Notes: a model not told the origin generated them from the sequence alone. A stretch of DNA of 64,000 nucleotides from an uncultured Kiritimatiellota bacterium (GCA_934635385.1 CAKTZI010000019.1:1-64000); one strand, 5' to 3'. Counted from the first letter of the stretch, positions 1 through 7,924 are shown. Numbers and translations are program-made.

Positions 1-27
1 TCCGCAGGGGTTTCGCCGCCTTTCGCC

Positions 28-70
28 TGTCTCATTTTGCCCGCCCGGACTGTCTCATTTTGCTCGCCCG
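28..70. repeat. Two-unit short direct repeat at window edge
   Basis: Two 20-base units at 28-47 and 51-70 differ at one position (tgtctcattttgcccgcccg in the first, t for c at the thirteenth-fourteenth base region in the second). They overlap the start region of the first reading frame. No function is evident. Confidence 0.6.
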
Positions 71-521
71 CCAACAGATAGTTTATCAGGACGTCTTTCG
101 TGGTTTGTGTAAATATGCGCTTTCGGTTGTTGATGATAAATGTTTTGAACAATATCAATGGCTTGTTCCATGGTTAAAGAAAGAGACGGATTTCGCCAAA
201 GTTCCAATTGTAATGGATTTCGTTTCTTCAATAGTTCGACAGCGGCCTCAGTTGGTCATTTACCGAAACCTAAATACAGAACACAATCTGCCGAGTTTCT
301 ATTGTGAACTTCATCATGCTGCGAGTGTCTATGGTTTCATCGTCCCAAAGGATGAAGAAGAGCTTAAGAGGTTCTCCGATGAAAAGGTGGCTGTTGATTT
401 TTGGAGACAAACTCCAAGAAGATCTAATTTAGAATTCAAGTGGTGGGATATGTCAAGCGTTGTCCCTGAAAATCTTAGAAGTTACATTAATATACAAATC
501 AGGGACGTAGACGTAGGTTAG
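60..521 (+). CDS. Hypothetical protein, possibly 5'-partial
   Basis: A 153-codon frame starts with TTG at 60 and ends with TAG at 519-521. The same frame stays open back to the window edge, so the true start may lie outside; no convincing ribosome-binding site precedes 60, which overlaps a short direct repeat. The protein is soluble, rich in aromatic and charged residues, with no signal peptide or membrane segment and no family I recognise. Its DNA is visibly more AT-rich than the neighbouring genes, which suggests acquired or accessory DNA. Function unknown. Confidence 0.5.
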   Translation: MLARQQIVYQDVFRGLCKYALSVVDDKCFEQYQWLVPWLKKETDFAKVPIVMDFVSSIVRQRPQLVIYRNLNTEHNLPSFYCELHHAASVYGFIVPKDEEELKRFSDEKVAVDFWRQTPRRSNLEFKWWDMSSVVPENLRSYINIQIRDVDVG

Positions 522-664
522 ATGTTGTCGGACGGCTTCTCATCGTGTCTCGTTCGCCTCACGGTTCTCTTGCTGCGTCGATGCCCATTTGTCCGTCTTA
601 ATAATCGTGACAGCCTCTGTCGACCATGATAATAAACAACAGGCGAGCGGCGTACGCGACTTGA

Positions 665-1033
665 TTATTGCTTTGGTCTGTATGTAAATCCCGTCCCGTT
701 GCATTGGGTGCATTCAAGTCTGGTCTTGCCGTTGCAACTGGGGCAGGTTGTCTCGCTGTTGCGCGTCACCTCTCCGCGCCCATGACAGGTCTTGCACGTC
801 TTCCATACATCGACCTTTCCGCCCCCCGCGCATTTCACGCAAGTCCTGTAGCCGGTCTTGCCGCTGCCGCCGCAGATGTTGCAGGTCGCGAACGCCGACT
901 GCTGCCTTAATGATCCGCCGCGTACATAGCGAATGCGTAGGCGTCCGCTGCCGCTGCAGGCTACACATTTCGATTGCGTTTCGCCTTTGCCACGGCAGGC
1001 TTGACAGACGGCCTCTTCCTGAATCTGTCCTTT
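665..1033 (-). pseudogene. Sel1/zinc-finger gene copy 1: zinc-finger region beyond an in-frame stop
   Basis: Reading on in frame past the TGA at 1034-1036 gives a further 122 codons ending in TAA at 665-667. This stretch matches the C-terminus of the intact paralogue at 4439-6484 and keeps all the CxxCxGxG-type motifs (DnaJ-like zinc-ribbon repeats). Relative to the paralogue the break is an Arg codon (CGG) changed to TGA plus a neighbouring change; there is no frameshift. The region is either a dead 3' end or reached only by readthrough. The cysteine motifs look little eroded, so the stop may be recent, or gene conversion may refresh this copy. Confidence 0.75.
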
Positions 1034-2743
1034 TCAGTCGGCGAGGCTGTCTATGCTTGCGGCACAGGTTGGGCAGGGCGTTCGCTCTTTGACGATGACC
1101 AGCCCCTTCCCTTCGCATCTTGTGCAGCTGGAGAATCCCGCCCCGCCACAGGCGGCACACGTCATTTTGCGCGCCTCAAGTTCTTTGGCTGTGTAAGCAT
1201 CTTTCACGCGCGCGAGTTCCTGTTCCCTCGCTTCAAGGCGCTCCGCATCCTTTTGCGCGGACACGAGTGCGTCGTCTATCGCTTGCATCTCACTGGTTTC
1301 GGAGATGCTTGCGGAACGCTTCACTTGCGGAGGTTCTTCGGCAGTGCTGATGGAGGCATCCGTTGCCCTCGCTTTTGGGGCGTCAAACCCGTCCCAGTCG
1401 TCCTTCATCCTCCCTTTGAGAATGTTGTTGATTCGCTCCTTTCGCGCAGCGATATCCGCTTCGATTTCGAGTAGCGTTTCTACTTTCCACTTCTTGTCCG
1501 CCCGCTCCTTCGCAAGTGCCTGTTCCCTTTCAGCTTTTTCACGTGCCAATCTCTGTTCCCTTTCGGCTTTCTCCTTGGCCAATCGCTGTTCCCTTTGGGC
1601 TTTCTCCTGTGCAAGGATTCGCTCCTTTTTGGCTCGCTCGTCTCGAATCCGGCGCAGATCGTCGGAGGCATCTGCGTTTCCGCTTCCCGCCGCCTCTTCG
1701 AGAAGTCTTTCGGCCTTGGCCTCATCCTTTTGGACACCGTCTCCTCGCCAATAGCACAGGGCAAGTGAATGCTTTGCACGAGGCCAGTTCTTTTTTGCCG
1801 AACGTGCAAACCATTTGACGGCCTCCGCCGGATTCTGCTCGACGCCCTTGCCCTTCTGATAGAAACATCCCATAAACCACTGGGCCTCCGCGTCTGCGCC
1901 CTGTTCGGCCGCCTTCAGCATCCATTGGGCGGCGACTTCCGCATCTTCTTCGACACCTTCGCCCTGACAATAGCAAAGCGCCAGCTTGAACTGTGCGGCG
2001 GCATTCCCTTTTTCAGCCGCCTTTCGATACCATTTTGCTGCCTCTTCCCTGTCGCAATCCTCTTTCTCGGCGAGCCTTGCCAAAAGGAGCATGGCGTTGA
2101 CATCGCCCGCATCCGCACACTGTCGCCATGATTCAAGTGCCTTGTTTTGCCATCTTGCCGCTTCGTCCTCGTCTTGTTCCACGCCTGTGCCATTCCGATA
2201 GCATACGCCTACCATGTAAATGGCGCGTAAATTTCCGCGTTCAGTGCCCCTGTGAAACCACTTGAATGCGCTCTTGGCGTTTGCCTCGACGCCGATTCCG
2301 CTGAGATACGGCAAGCCCATGTCATACATCGCCTCGTCGAACCCTGCTTCGGCTGCCTTACGACACCACTTGGCGGCGTTCGTCCGATTGCGTTCGCATC
2401 CTATCCCATCGCGATAGCACGCGAACAGTCTGTGCTGGGCTTTCGGCAATCCCTGATCGGCCGCTGCGCGATACCATTTCATGGCTTCCTTCGTGTCTTC
2501 AAACAACACGCCACGCCCAGTCGCAAGGCAGTCGCCGACCAGCACCTGCGCCTCTGCGTAGCCTTTCTTCGCCAATGGGTGAAGGAGGGCGTATGCTTCT
2601 GAATAGGCACCGTCTTCGTAATGGGCGATACCGCGCTTGAGGCGTGGGGCATCGCCGCAATACAGATAGATTCCGATTGCCATTGCTCCTATGACGGCGA
2701 TACCGTTTGCGATCATGCGGAACCGATTCGTTTCTTTCATCAT
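1034..2743 (-). CDS. Sel1-repeat protein, copy 1, truncated before its zinc-finger tail
   Basis: This 569-residue protein has an N-terminal membrane anchor or signal (about residues 7-28). Tandem Sel1-like (SLR/TPR-type) repeats follow with the usual A..WY..AA..G....Q..L...Y..G.GV pattern, then a charged Lys/Glu/Arg coiled coil built from an 11-residue repeat, and only the first CxxCxGxG finger before a premature TGA. SLR proteins are generally scaffolds for protein complexes; the partner here is unknown. ATG at 2743 is preceded by AAAAGGAA. The coiled coil has one more 11-residue unit (33 bp) than the paralogue at 4439-6484. The Sel1 core is identical to that copy over roughly 0.9 kb while the flanks differ, indicating gene conversion. 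Confidence 0.8.
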   Translation of the reverse strand: MMKETNRFRMIANGIAVIGAMAIGIYLYCGDAPRLKRGIAHYEDGAYSEAYALLHPLAKKGYAEAQVLVGDCLATGRGVLFEDTKEAMKWYRAAADQGLPKAQHRLFACYRDGIGCERNRTNAAKWCRKAAEAGFDEAMYDMGLPYLSGIGVEANAKSAFKWFHRGTERGNLRAIYMVGVCYRNGTGVEQDEDEAARWQNKALESWRQCADAGDVNAMLLLARLAEKEDCDREEAAKWYRKAAEKGNAAAQFKLALCYCQGEGVEEDAEVAAQWMLKAAEQGADAEAQWFMGCFYQKGKGVEQNPAEAVKWFARSAKKNWPRAKHSLALCYWRGDGVQKDEAKAERLLEEAAGSGNADASDDLRRIRDERAKKERILAQEKAQREQRLAKEKAEREQRLAREKAEREQALAKERADKKWKVETLLEIEADIAARKERINNILKGRMKDDWDGFDAPKARATDASISTAEEPPQVKRSASISETSEMQAIDDALVSAQKDAERLEAREQELARVKDAYTAKELEARKMTCAACGGAGFSSCTRCEGKGLVIVKERTPCPTCAASIDSLAD

Positions 2744-3043
2744 TTCCTTTTCATGCGCTGGGGTTTCGTTGTCGGCGAACCCGATGCATGAAAAGAGCGC
2801 ATTTTCTGTTCATGCATTCACGCGAGGCCCGACCAAAGGCTTATAGTCAAATACATGAAGAGAAAACGCGCCCAATTGGACGCATCTTCACCAACATGCT
2901 GTTTGACTATGAAATGTTTGGTCGTATTTCGCGCGAACAGCGTGTAGCGTTGATGCCACAATGAGTATGCGGTCGCGGGGTGGAGCGCGGCGGTGCGTCG
3001 CGTCAGTTCCCGACCTATGGAGTTCTCGGCGAACCGAGGAACT
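2744..3043 (-). promoter_or_regulatory. Structured 5' leader, copy 1 (upstream of Sel1 gene copy 1)
   Basis: An extended -10 box (TGATATAAT; hexamer 3055-3050, minus strand) is followed at the presumed RNA 5' end by a hairpin with a UUCG loop (3042-3022). Next come a short hairpin (2960-2943, six pairs including one G-U) and a long three-segment hairpin (2937-2817). The outer arms of the long hairpin are TTCGCGCGA and TCGCGTGAA, the middle arms CGACCAAA and TTTGGTCG, the inner arms ATAGTCAAA and TTTGACTAT. A terminal TGCATGAA/TTCATGCA hairpin lies close to the gene. Copies at 6485-6782 and 18889-19249 carry different arm sequences that still pair. No conserved reading frame was found in it. 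Confidence 0.75.
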
Positions 3044-3049
3044 GCGCGA

Positions 3050-3057
3050 ATTATATC
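3050..3057 (-). promoter_or_regulatory. Extended -10 promoter element
   Basis: On the minus strand the sequence reads TTTTGATATAATTC, a TGnTATAAT extended -10. It would start the structured leader of the Sel1 gene about seven bases downstream. The second copy of the leader has the same element at 6794-6789. Confidence 0.7.
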
Positions 3058-3115
3058 AAAATCAGATGGTGCTGTGTGAGGCGTTGAAAGAGATCTTCGT
3101 TGAGCGCAAGGGCGT

Positions 3116-3165
3116 TTCGCGGCGTTGGCCGCGAGGTGGCGCGGACGCGCCACCCGCAGAACCCA
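3116..3165. repeat. REP-like double palindrome downstream of the RAYT gene
   Basis: A 50-base unit contains two hairpins: CGCGGC-GTTG-GCCGCG (3118-3133) and GGTGGCGCG-GA-CGCGCCACC (3135-3154), followed by CCGCAGAACCCA. It matches 3813-3862, inside the transposase gene, at 47 of 50 positions. Two of the three differences are a compensatory G-C to T-A change in the second stem. This is the arrangement expected of REP elements mobilised by a neighbouring REP-associated tyrosine transposase. Confidence 0.75.
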
Positions 3166-3218
3166 GCGTTTGAACAAACCAACGTAGCTCGCAAGCGTTC
3201 GGCGCGATAGGTTTCTCA

Positions 3219-4232
3219 TTATTTGAGCCCGGCTTGGGCGAGGTCGACCATTTCATGGCAGCGGTCGTAGAGTTCCTTGCGCGTCGGCTGACGCGCGGTT
3301 GCCTCGTAAAGCGAGAGGAAGAGCATGCGCCCGACGGCGCAGAAGCGCTCCTTCTCGCGCGGCGGGTGCCAGCGCGGGCCGAAGCCCTCGGGCGACAGGA
3401 CAACCAACCCACCGCCCGCGCGGGCGATGGCGTTGCCGCATGCCTTTTCAAGCGGGCTCATGAAGGTCGAGACGCCCGCGCCTCCGGGGCCGATGCGCGC
3501 GGCCGATTCGACGAGGGCGTTCCATTCAGGCGAGCCTACGGCGGTCGCGCGGTGGCCCTTGAAGGGCACGAGGACGGGCAGGTCCTGGAGCGCGCGGTTG
3601 CCGTAGGCGAACCAGCGGCGGCCAAGGAAGTCGACGGGCGCGACCTGCTGAAAGAAACGGGCGTGGGCGCGACGCAGGGCGGCACGCGCCGGGTTTTCGC
3701 GAATGTAGCGGCGAAAGGCGGCGAGCTGGCCCTCTTTCTTGACGATCCAATCGTGCCAGGAGGGGTCGAAGATCGGGCGGGGCGCGGGTATTTCGCGGCT
3801 TTGGAAGGGCTTTTCGCGGCTTTGGCCGCGAGGTTGCGCGGACGCGCAACCCGCAGAACCCACCGCAAAACCCGCGCCGACGGGTTGGGTATTGCCTGTC
3901 GCGGCGTCTGCCGCGACAACTTGCCAATAGGCGTTGCGCAGGGCCTTGGCGAGTTGGCTGACGAGCACCCCCAGCGCGACGCGGTCGGGTATCGCGCGAA
4001 TCTTGAAGAGAAGATGAAGGTGATCGGGCATGATTGCGAACGGCGAGATCTCTTCGCAGCAGCGCCACTTCGCGGGGAAGCCCCGGATAACCGCCTTGAA
4101 CGCGCGCGTGATCTCGTTTTCGACGAGGCCCTTGGCGCCGATTTCGGAAAACGCCGCCAGCCCCTTGAGACGCTTCAAGGTGACCATGTAGAAAAACGGC
4201 GACTTGTAGTCGAAGCCTCTGAGACGCCCCAT
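3219..4232 (-). CDS. REP-associated tyrosine transposase (RAYT, Y1_Tnp / TnpA_REP family) with a long C-terminal extension
   Basis: This 337-residue HUH-type single-strand transposase carries the HUH motif at residues 71-73 (PDHLHLLF). It also has the family's conserved WHDWIV...AAFRRYIRENPARA segment, which holds the candidate catalytic Tyr. Such enzymes cut and paste REP hairpins as single strands. About 130 residues follow the core, a common feature of RAYTs in this type of genome. Residues about 124-140 (SAGCASAQPRGQSREKP) are encoded by a REP unit (3813-3862) inserted in frame. Another REP lies 54 bases past its stop. It sits between two copies of the Sel1 region and could have helped create that duplication. 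Confidence 0.88.
   Translation of the reverse strand: MGRLRGFDYKSPFFYMVTLKRLKGLAAFSEIGAKGLVENEITRAFKAVIRGFPAKWRCCEEISPFAIMPDHLHLLFKIRAIPDRVALGVLVSQLAKALRNAYWQVVAADAATGNTQPVGAGFAVGSAGCASAQPRGQSREKPFQSREIPAPRPIFDPSWHDWIVKKEGQLAAFRRYIRENPARAALRRAHARFFQQVAPVDFLGRRWFAYGNRALQDLPVLVPFKGHRATAVGSPEWNALVESAARIGPGGAGVSTFMSPLEKACGNAIARAGGGLVVLSPEGFGPRWHPPREKERFCAVGRMLFLSLYEATARQPTRKELYDRCHEMVDLAQAGLK
3813..3862. repeat. REP-like palindrome inserted within the transposase coding frame
   Basis: Second copy of the REP unit of 3116-3165: hairpins CGCGGC-TTTG-GCCGCG and GGTTGCGCG-GA-CGCGCAACC, then CCGCAGAACCCA. It keeps the transposase frame open. Confidence 0.75.
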
Positions 4233-4438
4233 TCAGAACCTCCTTTTGTTTGCCTCGTTCCAACAACGCGTGTAGTTTACGATAAAGCCGTTGCGTTTGC
4301 AAGGCGGTACATAAAAAGTGTCAGACCCTATTGGTAGGGTTCGAGTGGTAGGGTTGGATGTCTGTGCTGACAGGAATCAAGGGCATTTCAGGCCATGTTT
4401 TATATAAATGCGGTGGTAGGGTAGCGTGTACAATCTGA

Positions 4439-6484
4439 TCACTGCTTCGGCTTGTATGTAAACCCCTTCCCGTTGCATCGGGTGCATTCAAGTCTGGTCT
4501 TGCCGTTGCAACTGGGGCAGGTTGTCTCGCTGTCGCGCGTCACCTCTCCGCGTCCATGACAGGTCTTGCACGTCTTCCACACGTCGACCTTTCCGTTCCC
4601 CGCGCATTTCACGCAAGTCCTGTAGCCGGTCTTGCCGCTGCCGCCGCAGATGTTGCAGGTCGCGAACGCCGACTGCTGCCTTAATGATCCGCCGCGTACA
4701 TAGCGAATGCGTAGGCGTCCGCTGCCGCTGCAGGCGGCACATTTTGATTGCGTTTCGCCCTTGCCACGGCAGGTTTGACAGACGGTTGCTTCCTGAACCT
4801 GTCCTTTCCGTTCTGCGAGACCGTCTATGCTTTCGGAACAGGTTGGGCAGGGCGTTCGCTCTTTGACGATGACCAGCCCTTTCCCTTTGCATCTTGTGCA
4901 GACGGAGGATCCCGCCCCGCCACAGGCGGCACACGTCATTTTGCGCGCCTCAAGTTCTTTGGCTGTGTAAGCATCTTTCACGCACGCGAGTTCCTGTTCC
5001 CTCGCTTCAAGGCGTTCCGCATCCTTTTGCGCGGACACGAGAGCGTCGTCTATCGCTTGCATCTCACTGGTTTCGGAGATGCTTGCGGAACACTTCACTT
5101 GCGGCGGTTCTTCGGCAGTGCTGATGGAGGTATCGGTTGCTTTCGCTTTTTGGGCGTCAAACCCGTCCCAGTCGCCCTTCATCTTCCCTTTGAGAATGTT
5201 GTTGATTCGCTCTTTTCGCGCAGAGATATCCGCTTCGATTTCGAGTAGCGTTTCTACCTTCCACTTCTTGTCCGCCCGTTCTCTCGCAAGAGCCTGTTCC
5301 CTTTCGGCTTTCTCCTTGGCCAATCGTTGTTCTCTTTGGGCTTTCTCCTGTGCAAGTATTCGCTCCTTCTGGGCTCTCTCGGCTCGAATCCGGCGCAGAT
5401 CGTCGGAGGCGTCTGCGTTTCCGCTTTCCACCGCCTCTTCGAGAAGTCTTTCGGCCTTGGCCTCATCCTTTTGGACACCGTCTCCTCGCCAATAGCACAG
5501 GGCAAGTGAATGCTTTGCACGAGGCCAGTTCTTTTTTGCCGAACGTGCAAACCATTTGACGGCCTCCGCCGGATTCTGCTCGACGCCCTTGCCCTTCTGA
5601 TAGAAACATCCCATAAACCACTGGGCCTCCGCGTCTGCGCCCTGTTCGGCCGCCTTCAGCATCCATTGGGCGGCGACTTCCGCATCTTCTTCGACACCTT
5701 CGCCCTGACAATAGCAAAGCGCCAGCTTGAACTGTGCGGCGGCATTCCCTTTTTCAGCCGCCTTTCGATACCATTTTGCTGCCTCTTCCCTGTCGCAATC
5801 CTCTTTCTCGGCGAGCCTTGCCAAAAGGAGCATGGCGTTGACATCGCCCGCATCCGCACACTGTCGCCATGATTCAAGTGCCTTGTTTTGCCATCTTGCC
5901 GCTTCGTCCTCGTCTTGTTCCACGCCTGTGCCATTCCGATAGCATACGCCTACCATGTAAATGGCGCGTAAATTTCCGCGTTCAGTGCCCCTGTGAAACC
6001 ACTTGAATGCGCTCTTGGCGTTTGCCTCGACGCCGATTCCGCTGAGATACGGCAAGCCCATGTCATACATCGCCTCGTCGAACCCTGCTTCGGCTGCCTT
6101 ACGACACCACTTGGCGGCGTTCGTCCGATTGCGTTCGCATCCTATCCCATCGCGATAGCACGCGAACAGTCTGTGCTGGGCTTTCGGCAATCCCTGATCG
6201 GCCGCTGCGCGATACCATTTCATGGCTTCCTTCGTGTCTTCAAACAACACGCCACGCCCAGTCGCAAGGCAGTCGCCGACCAGCACCTGCGCCTCTGCGT
6301 AGCCTTTCTTCGCCAATGGGTGAAGGAGGGCGTATGCTTCTGAATAGGCACCGTCTTCGTAATGGGCGATGCCGCGCTTGAGGCGTGGGGCGTCGCCGCA
6401 GTACAGATAGCCGCCGATTGCGATTGCGCCTACGACGGCGATGCCACTTGCGACCACGCGGAGTCGATTCGTTTTTTTCATCAT
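4439..6484 (-). CDS. Sel1-repeat protein with coiled coil and DnaJ-type zinc-finger tail, copy 2 (intact)
   Basis: This is the full-length version of the gene at 1034-2743 (about 681 residues from this start). It has an N-terminal membrane anchor, a run of Sel1-like repeats, a Lys/Glu/Arg-rich coiled coil and a C-terminal block of at least six CxxC pairs, several in CxxCxGxG form, as in the zinc-binding domain of DnaJ. It is probably a membrane-anchored scaffold or chaperone-like protein; the partner is unknown. I prefer ATG at 6484: it aligns with the only start of copy 1 and follows AAAAGGAA; the frame is open to 6559 but that part matches the leader. The gene is preceded by the conserved structured leader. 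Confidence 0.85.
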   Translation of the reverse strand: MMKKTNRLRVVASGIAVVGAIAIGGYLYCGDAPRLKRGIAHYEDGAYSEAYALLHPLAKKGYAEAQVLVGDCLATGRGVLFEDTKEAMKWYRAAADQGLPKAQHRLFACYRDGIGCERNRTNAAKWCRKAAEAGFDEAMYDMGLPYLSGIGVEANAKSAFKWFHRGTERGNLRAIYMVGVCYRNGTGVEQDEDEAARWQNKALESWRQCADAGDVNAMLLLARLAEKEDCDREEAAKWYRKAAEKGNAAAQFKLALCYCQGEGVEEDAEVAAQWMLKAAEQGADAEAQWFMGCFYQKGKGVEQNPAEAVKWFARSAKKNWPRAKHSLALCYWRGDGVQKDEAKAERLLEEAVESGNADASDDLRRIRAERAQKERILAQEKAQREQRLAKEKAEREQALARERADKKWKVETLLEIEADISARKERINNILKGKMKGDWDGFDAQKAKATDTSISTAEEPPQVKCSASISETSEMQAIDDALVSAQKDAERLEAREQELACVKDAYTAKELEARKMTCAACGGAGSSVCTRCKGKGLVIVKERTPCPTCSESIDGLAERKGQVQEATVCQTCRGKGETQSKCAACSGSGRLRIRYVRGGSLRQQSAFATCNICGGSGKTGYRTCVKCAGNGKVDVWKTCKTCHGRGEVTRDSETTCPSCNGKTRLECTRCNGKGFTYKPKQ

Positions 6485-6782
6485 TTCCTTTTTCATGCGC
6501 AGGGGTTTAGCCGTCGGTGAGTCCGATGCATGAAAAGAGCGCATTTTCTGTTCATGCACTTCGTAGAAGCCCTACCACAGGCCAATGGGAATACATGAAA
6601 AGAAAATACGCCCGAATGGACGCATCTTCACTTGCATGCCGTTCCCAAGATGAAACAGTGGTAGTATTTCTACGAAACAGCGTGTAGCGTTGATGCTACA
6701 ATGATTATGCGGCCGCGGGGTGGAGCGTGGCACGTGCCGCGTCAGTTCCCAACCTATGGAGTTCTCGGCGAACCGAGGAACT
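6485..6782 (-). promoter_or_regulatory. Structured 5' leader, copy 2 (upstream of Sel1 gene copy 2)
   Basis: Same architecture as at 2744-3043: TGATATAAT (hexamer 6794-6789), a UUCG-loop hairpin at the presumed 5' end (6781-6761) and a six-pair hairpin TGTAGC/GCTACA (6700-6683). The long hairpin (6676-6560) has arms TTCGTAGAA/TTCTACGAA, CTACCAC/GTGGTAG and TGGGAA/TTCCCA, with an inner GCGTCC...GGGCGT stem that needs G-U pairs on this strand. Last comes the TGCATGAA/TTCATGCA hairpin. The G-U pairs favour transcription in the direction of the downstream gene. Confidence 0.75.
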
Positions 6783-6842
6783 GCGTGAATTATATCAAAA
6801 TCGGAGGGTGCTGTGTGAGGTGTTGAAAGGGAACTTCGCCCA

Positions 6843-6865
6843 TTGAGGCAACCTCGCAGAACCCG
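6843..6865. repeat. Degenerate REP-like remnant
   Basis: GAGGCAACCTCGCAGAACCC resembles the 3' part of the REP units at 3116 and 3813 and keeps a minimal GAGG/CCTC hairpin. It stands where the copy-2 flank would carry the REP found next to copy 1. Confidence 0.35.
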
Positions 6866-6908
6866 GCGCACGGACAATCCTTGCGCGGCTCGGCGAGACC
6901 CTGTGCGC

Positions 6909-7166
6909 TTATTCGTAATGCCCCATGCAGGAGCTGATGATGAGCTGGCCGTCGTCGATTCGGAAGATCAGGCGGTTGGCTTCGTCAATGCGGACGCTCC
7001 ACCATCCGATGAAGTTCCCTTTGAGAGGTTCGGGTTTCCCGATGGATGCATAGCCGTTTCGGTCGATGCTCTGGATGAGCGCGTAGATGCGCTTCAGGGT
7101 CTTCTTGTCGCGCAACGACCAGTCCTGAAGCTGTTCCCAAGCGAGGTCAGACCACAGCTTTTGCAT
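6909..7166 (-). CDS. yoeB: YoeB/Txe-family mRNA interferase toxin
   Basis: This short basic protein of about 85 residues has the RelE/YoeB fold signature: MQKLWSDLAWEQLQDW at the start, LIQSI in the middle, GKPEPLKGN and WSVRIDEANRLIF, and a C-terminal SCMGHYE. YoeB toxins cleave mRNA at the ribosomal A site; the family's catalytic Glu, Arg and C-terminal His/Tyr have counterparts here (E and R of RIDEANR, H and Y of GHYE). I chose ATG at 7166, which overlaps the antitoxin gene by 20 bases and aligns with known YoeB starts; ATG at 7187 is also in frame. It is co-transcribed with the antitoxin at 7147-7458. Confidence 0.85.
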   Translation of the reverse strand: MQKLWSDLAWEQLQDWSLRDKKTLKRIYALIQSIDRNGYASIGKPEPLKGNFIGWWSVRIDEANRLIFRIDDGQLIISSCMGHYE

Positions 7167-7458
7167 GGCGGCGACTCCGATGCGCACGACGCGGCGCGGT
7201 CGTTTCGGTCAGCGGCGGCAGTTCGTGGAGATGGTAGTTCCGCTTGCCGTTCCGGTAGTCTTCGGCGGTGGCGCGAATGCGCGCGGGATCGGCGAGCGGG
7301 TTTGCACAGGCGCGAACCTCGAAGGGAAGAGCCTGCCGGTCAATGGTCTGCCGTATGAAAATCGTGATGGCCGTTGAAAGGTTCATGCCCATGCCGCTGA
7401 AGATGCTTTCGGCATGGGACTTGAGGTTGTCGTCGATTCTGAAACTGACTTGTGCCAT
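7147..7458 (-). CDS. RelB/DinJ-family antitoxin
   Basis: This 103-residue protein has a ribbon-helix-helix N-terminus (MAQVSFRIDDNLKSHAESIF) followed by the DinJ signature LSTAITIFIRQTIDRQALPFEV, and a basic tail that would bind the toxin. ATG at 7458 is preceded by AGGAGA. A near-consensus promoter precedes it, so the module is probably autorepressed through this protein. The antitoxin comes first and overlaps the yoeB-like toxin by 20 bases, a normal type II layout. Confidence 0.88.
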   Translation of the reverse strand: MAQVSFRIDDNLKSHAESIFSGMGMNLSTAITIFIRQTIDRQALPFEVRACANPLADPARIRATAEDYRNGKRNYHLHELPPLTETTAPRRAHRSRRHAKAVV

Positions 7459-7484
7459 GGCTGGTTCGTCTCCTGATGAGGTGC

Positions 7485-7514
7485 AGTATACAACAAATGC
7501 GGTTTCACTGTCAA
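7485..7514 (-). promoter_or_regulatory. Promoter of the relB/yoeB module
   Basis: On the minus strand TTGACA (7514-7509) and TATACT (7490-7485) are separated by 18 bases, just upstream of the antitoxin ribosome-binding site. It is one of the few promoters in the window with a good -35 box. Confidence 0.75.
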
Positions 7515-7594
7515 GCGGATGCAATACAGTGACGGGAATCGGAGCCACATGTCCCCCGAGCGAAGCGAGTTGCGTAGCAGGCGCTATGCGGGGT

Positions 7595-7614
7595 GATCCA
7601 CGGAGAGACGTCCG
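7595..7614. repeat. Short perfect palindrome
   Basis: CCACGGA-gagacg-TCCGTGG forms a seven-pair hairpin in the stretch between the toxin-antitoxin module and the Cys-rich lipoprotein. It may be a divergent terminator or a repeat relic; no T-run follows. Confidence 0.4.
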
Positions 7615-7683
7615 TGGAAAGCAGGTGAACAAGGGAGACAATGTTTTTTACGTTCGCATGACACTTCGGCGACGAAAAAAGAC

Positions 7684-7725
7684 TATACTATGCGGCACAT
7701 AAGGGTCAAAAGGCCCAAAGGAGGT
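7684..7725 (+). promoter_or_regulatory. Promoter (TATACT) and strong ribosome-binding site of the Cys-rich lipoprotein
   Basis: TATACT lies at 7684-7689. A near-perfect anti-SD match, AAAGGAGGT, lies at 7717-7725, five bases before ATG. This is the strongest Shine-Dalgarno sequence seen in the window and implies high expression of the small protein. Confidence 0.65.
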
Positions 7726-7729
7726 AAAC

Positions 7730-7912
7730 ATGATGAAGAATGCAATTGTGGCGGCGCTCGTCGCCGGTGTCGTGGCGGTTCTCGCCGGGTGCTGTTCCTG
7801 CAAGGCGCCGTCCAAGGCGTGCTGCAAGAACTGTACGCCGGGCAAGGCCTGCGTCTGCGGATGCGGACAGAATCCCTGCGCGTGCGACGCCGGTTGCGCG
7901 TGCGCCAAGTAA
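7730..7912 (+). CDS. Cysteine-rich 60-residue lipoprotein
   Basis: A signal peptide with lipobox VLAGC precedes a mature part of about 40 residues with 13 cysteines, mostly as CC, CxC and CxxC-like clusters (CCSC, CCKNC, CVCGC, CAC). It resembles a metallothionein-like metal or thiol-binding surface peptide more than any catalytic family, but I recognise no named family. It is followed after 12 bases by a membrane-anchored winged-helix protein that also has a Cys-cluster at its N-terminus, so the two probably form one metal- or redox-responsive unit (inference). Confidence 0.75.
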   Translation: MMKNAIVAALVAGVVAVLAGCCSCKAPSKACCKNCTPGKACVCGCGQNPCACDAGCACAK

Positions 7913-7924
7913 GAAAGGGCGTCC

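Noticed and set aside
1034..1036. TGA read as selenocysteine or reassigned
   Set aside because: The paralogue has Arg at this place, no selenoprotein family is involved, and TGA is used as a normal stop by many genes in the window.
2744..3219. Protein-coding gene in the leader (about 130 codons, minus strand)
   Set aside because: The corresponding frame is not maintained in the other leader copies, and the differences preserve base pairing, not codons.
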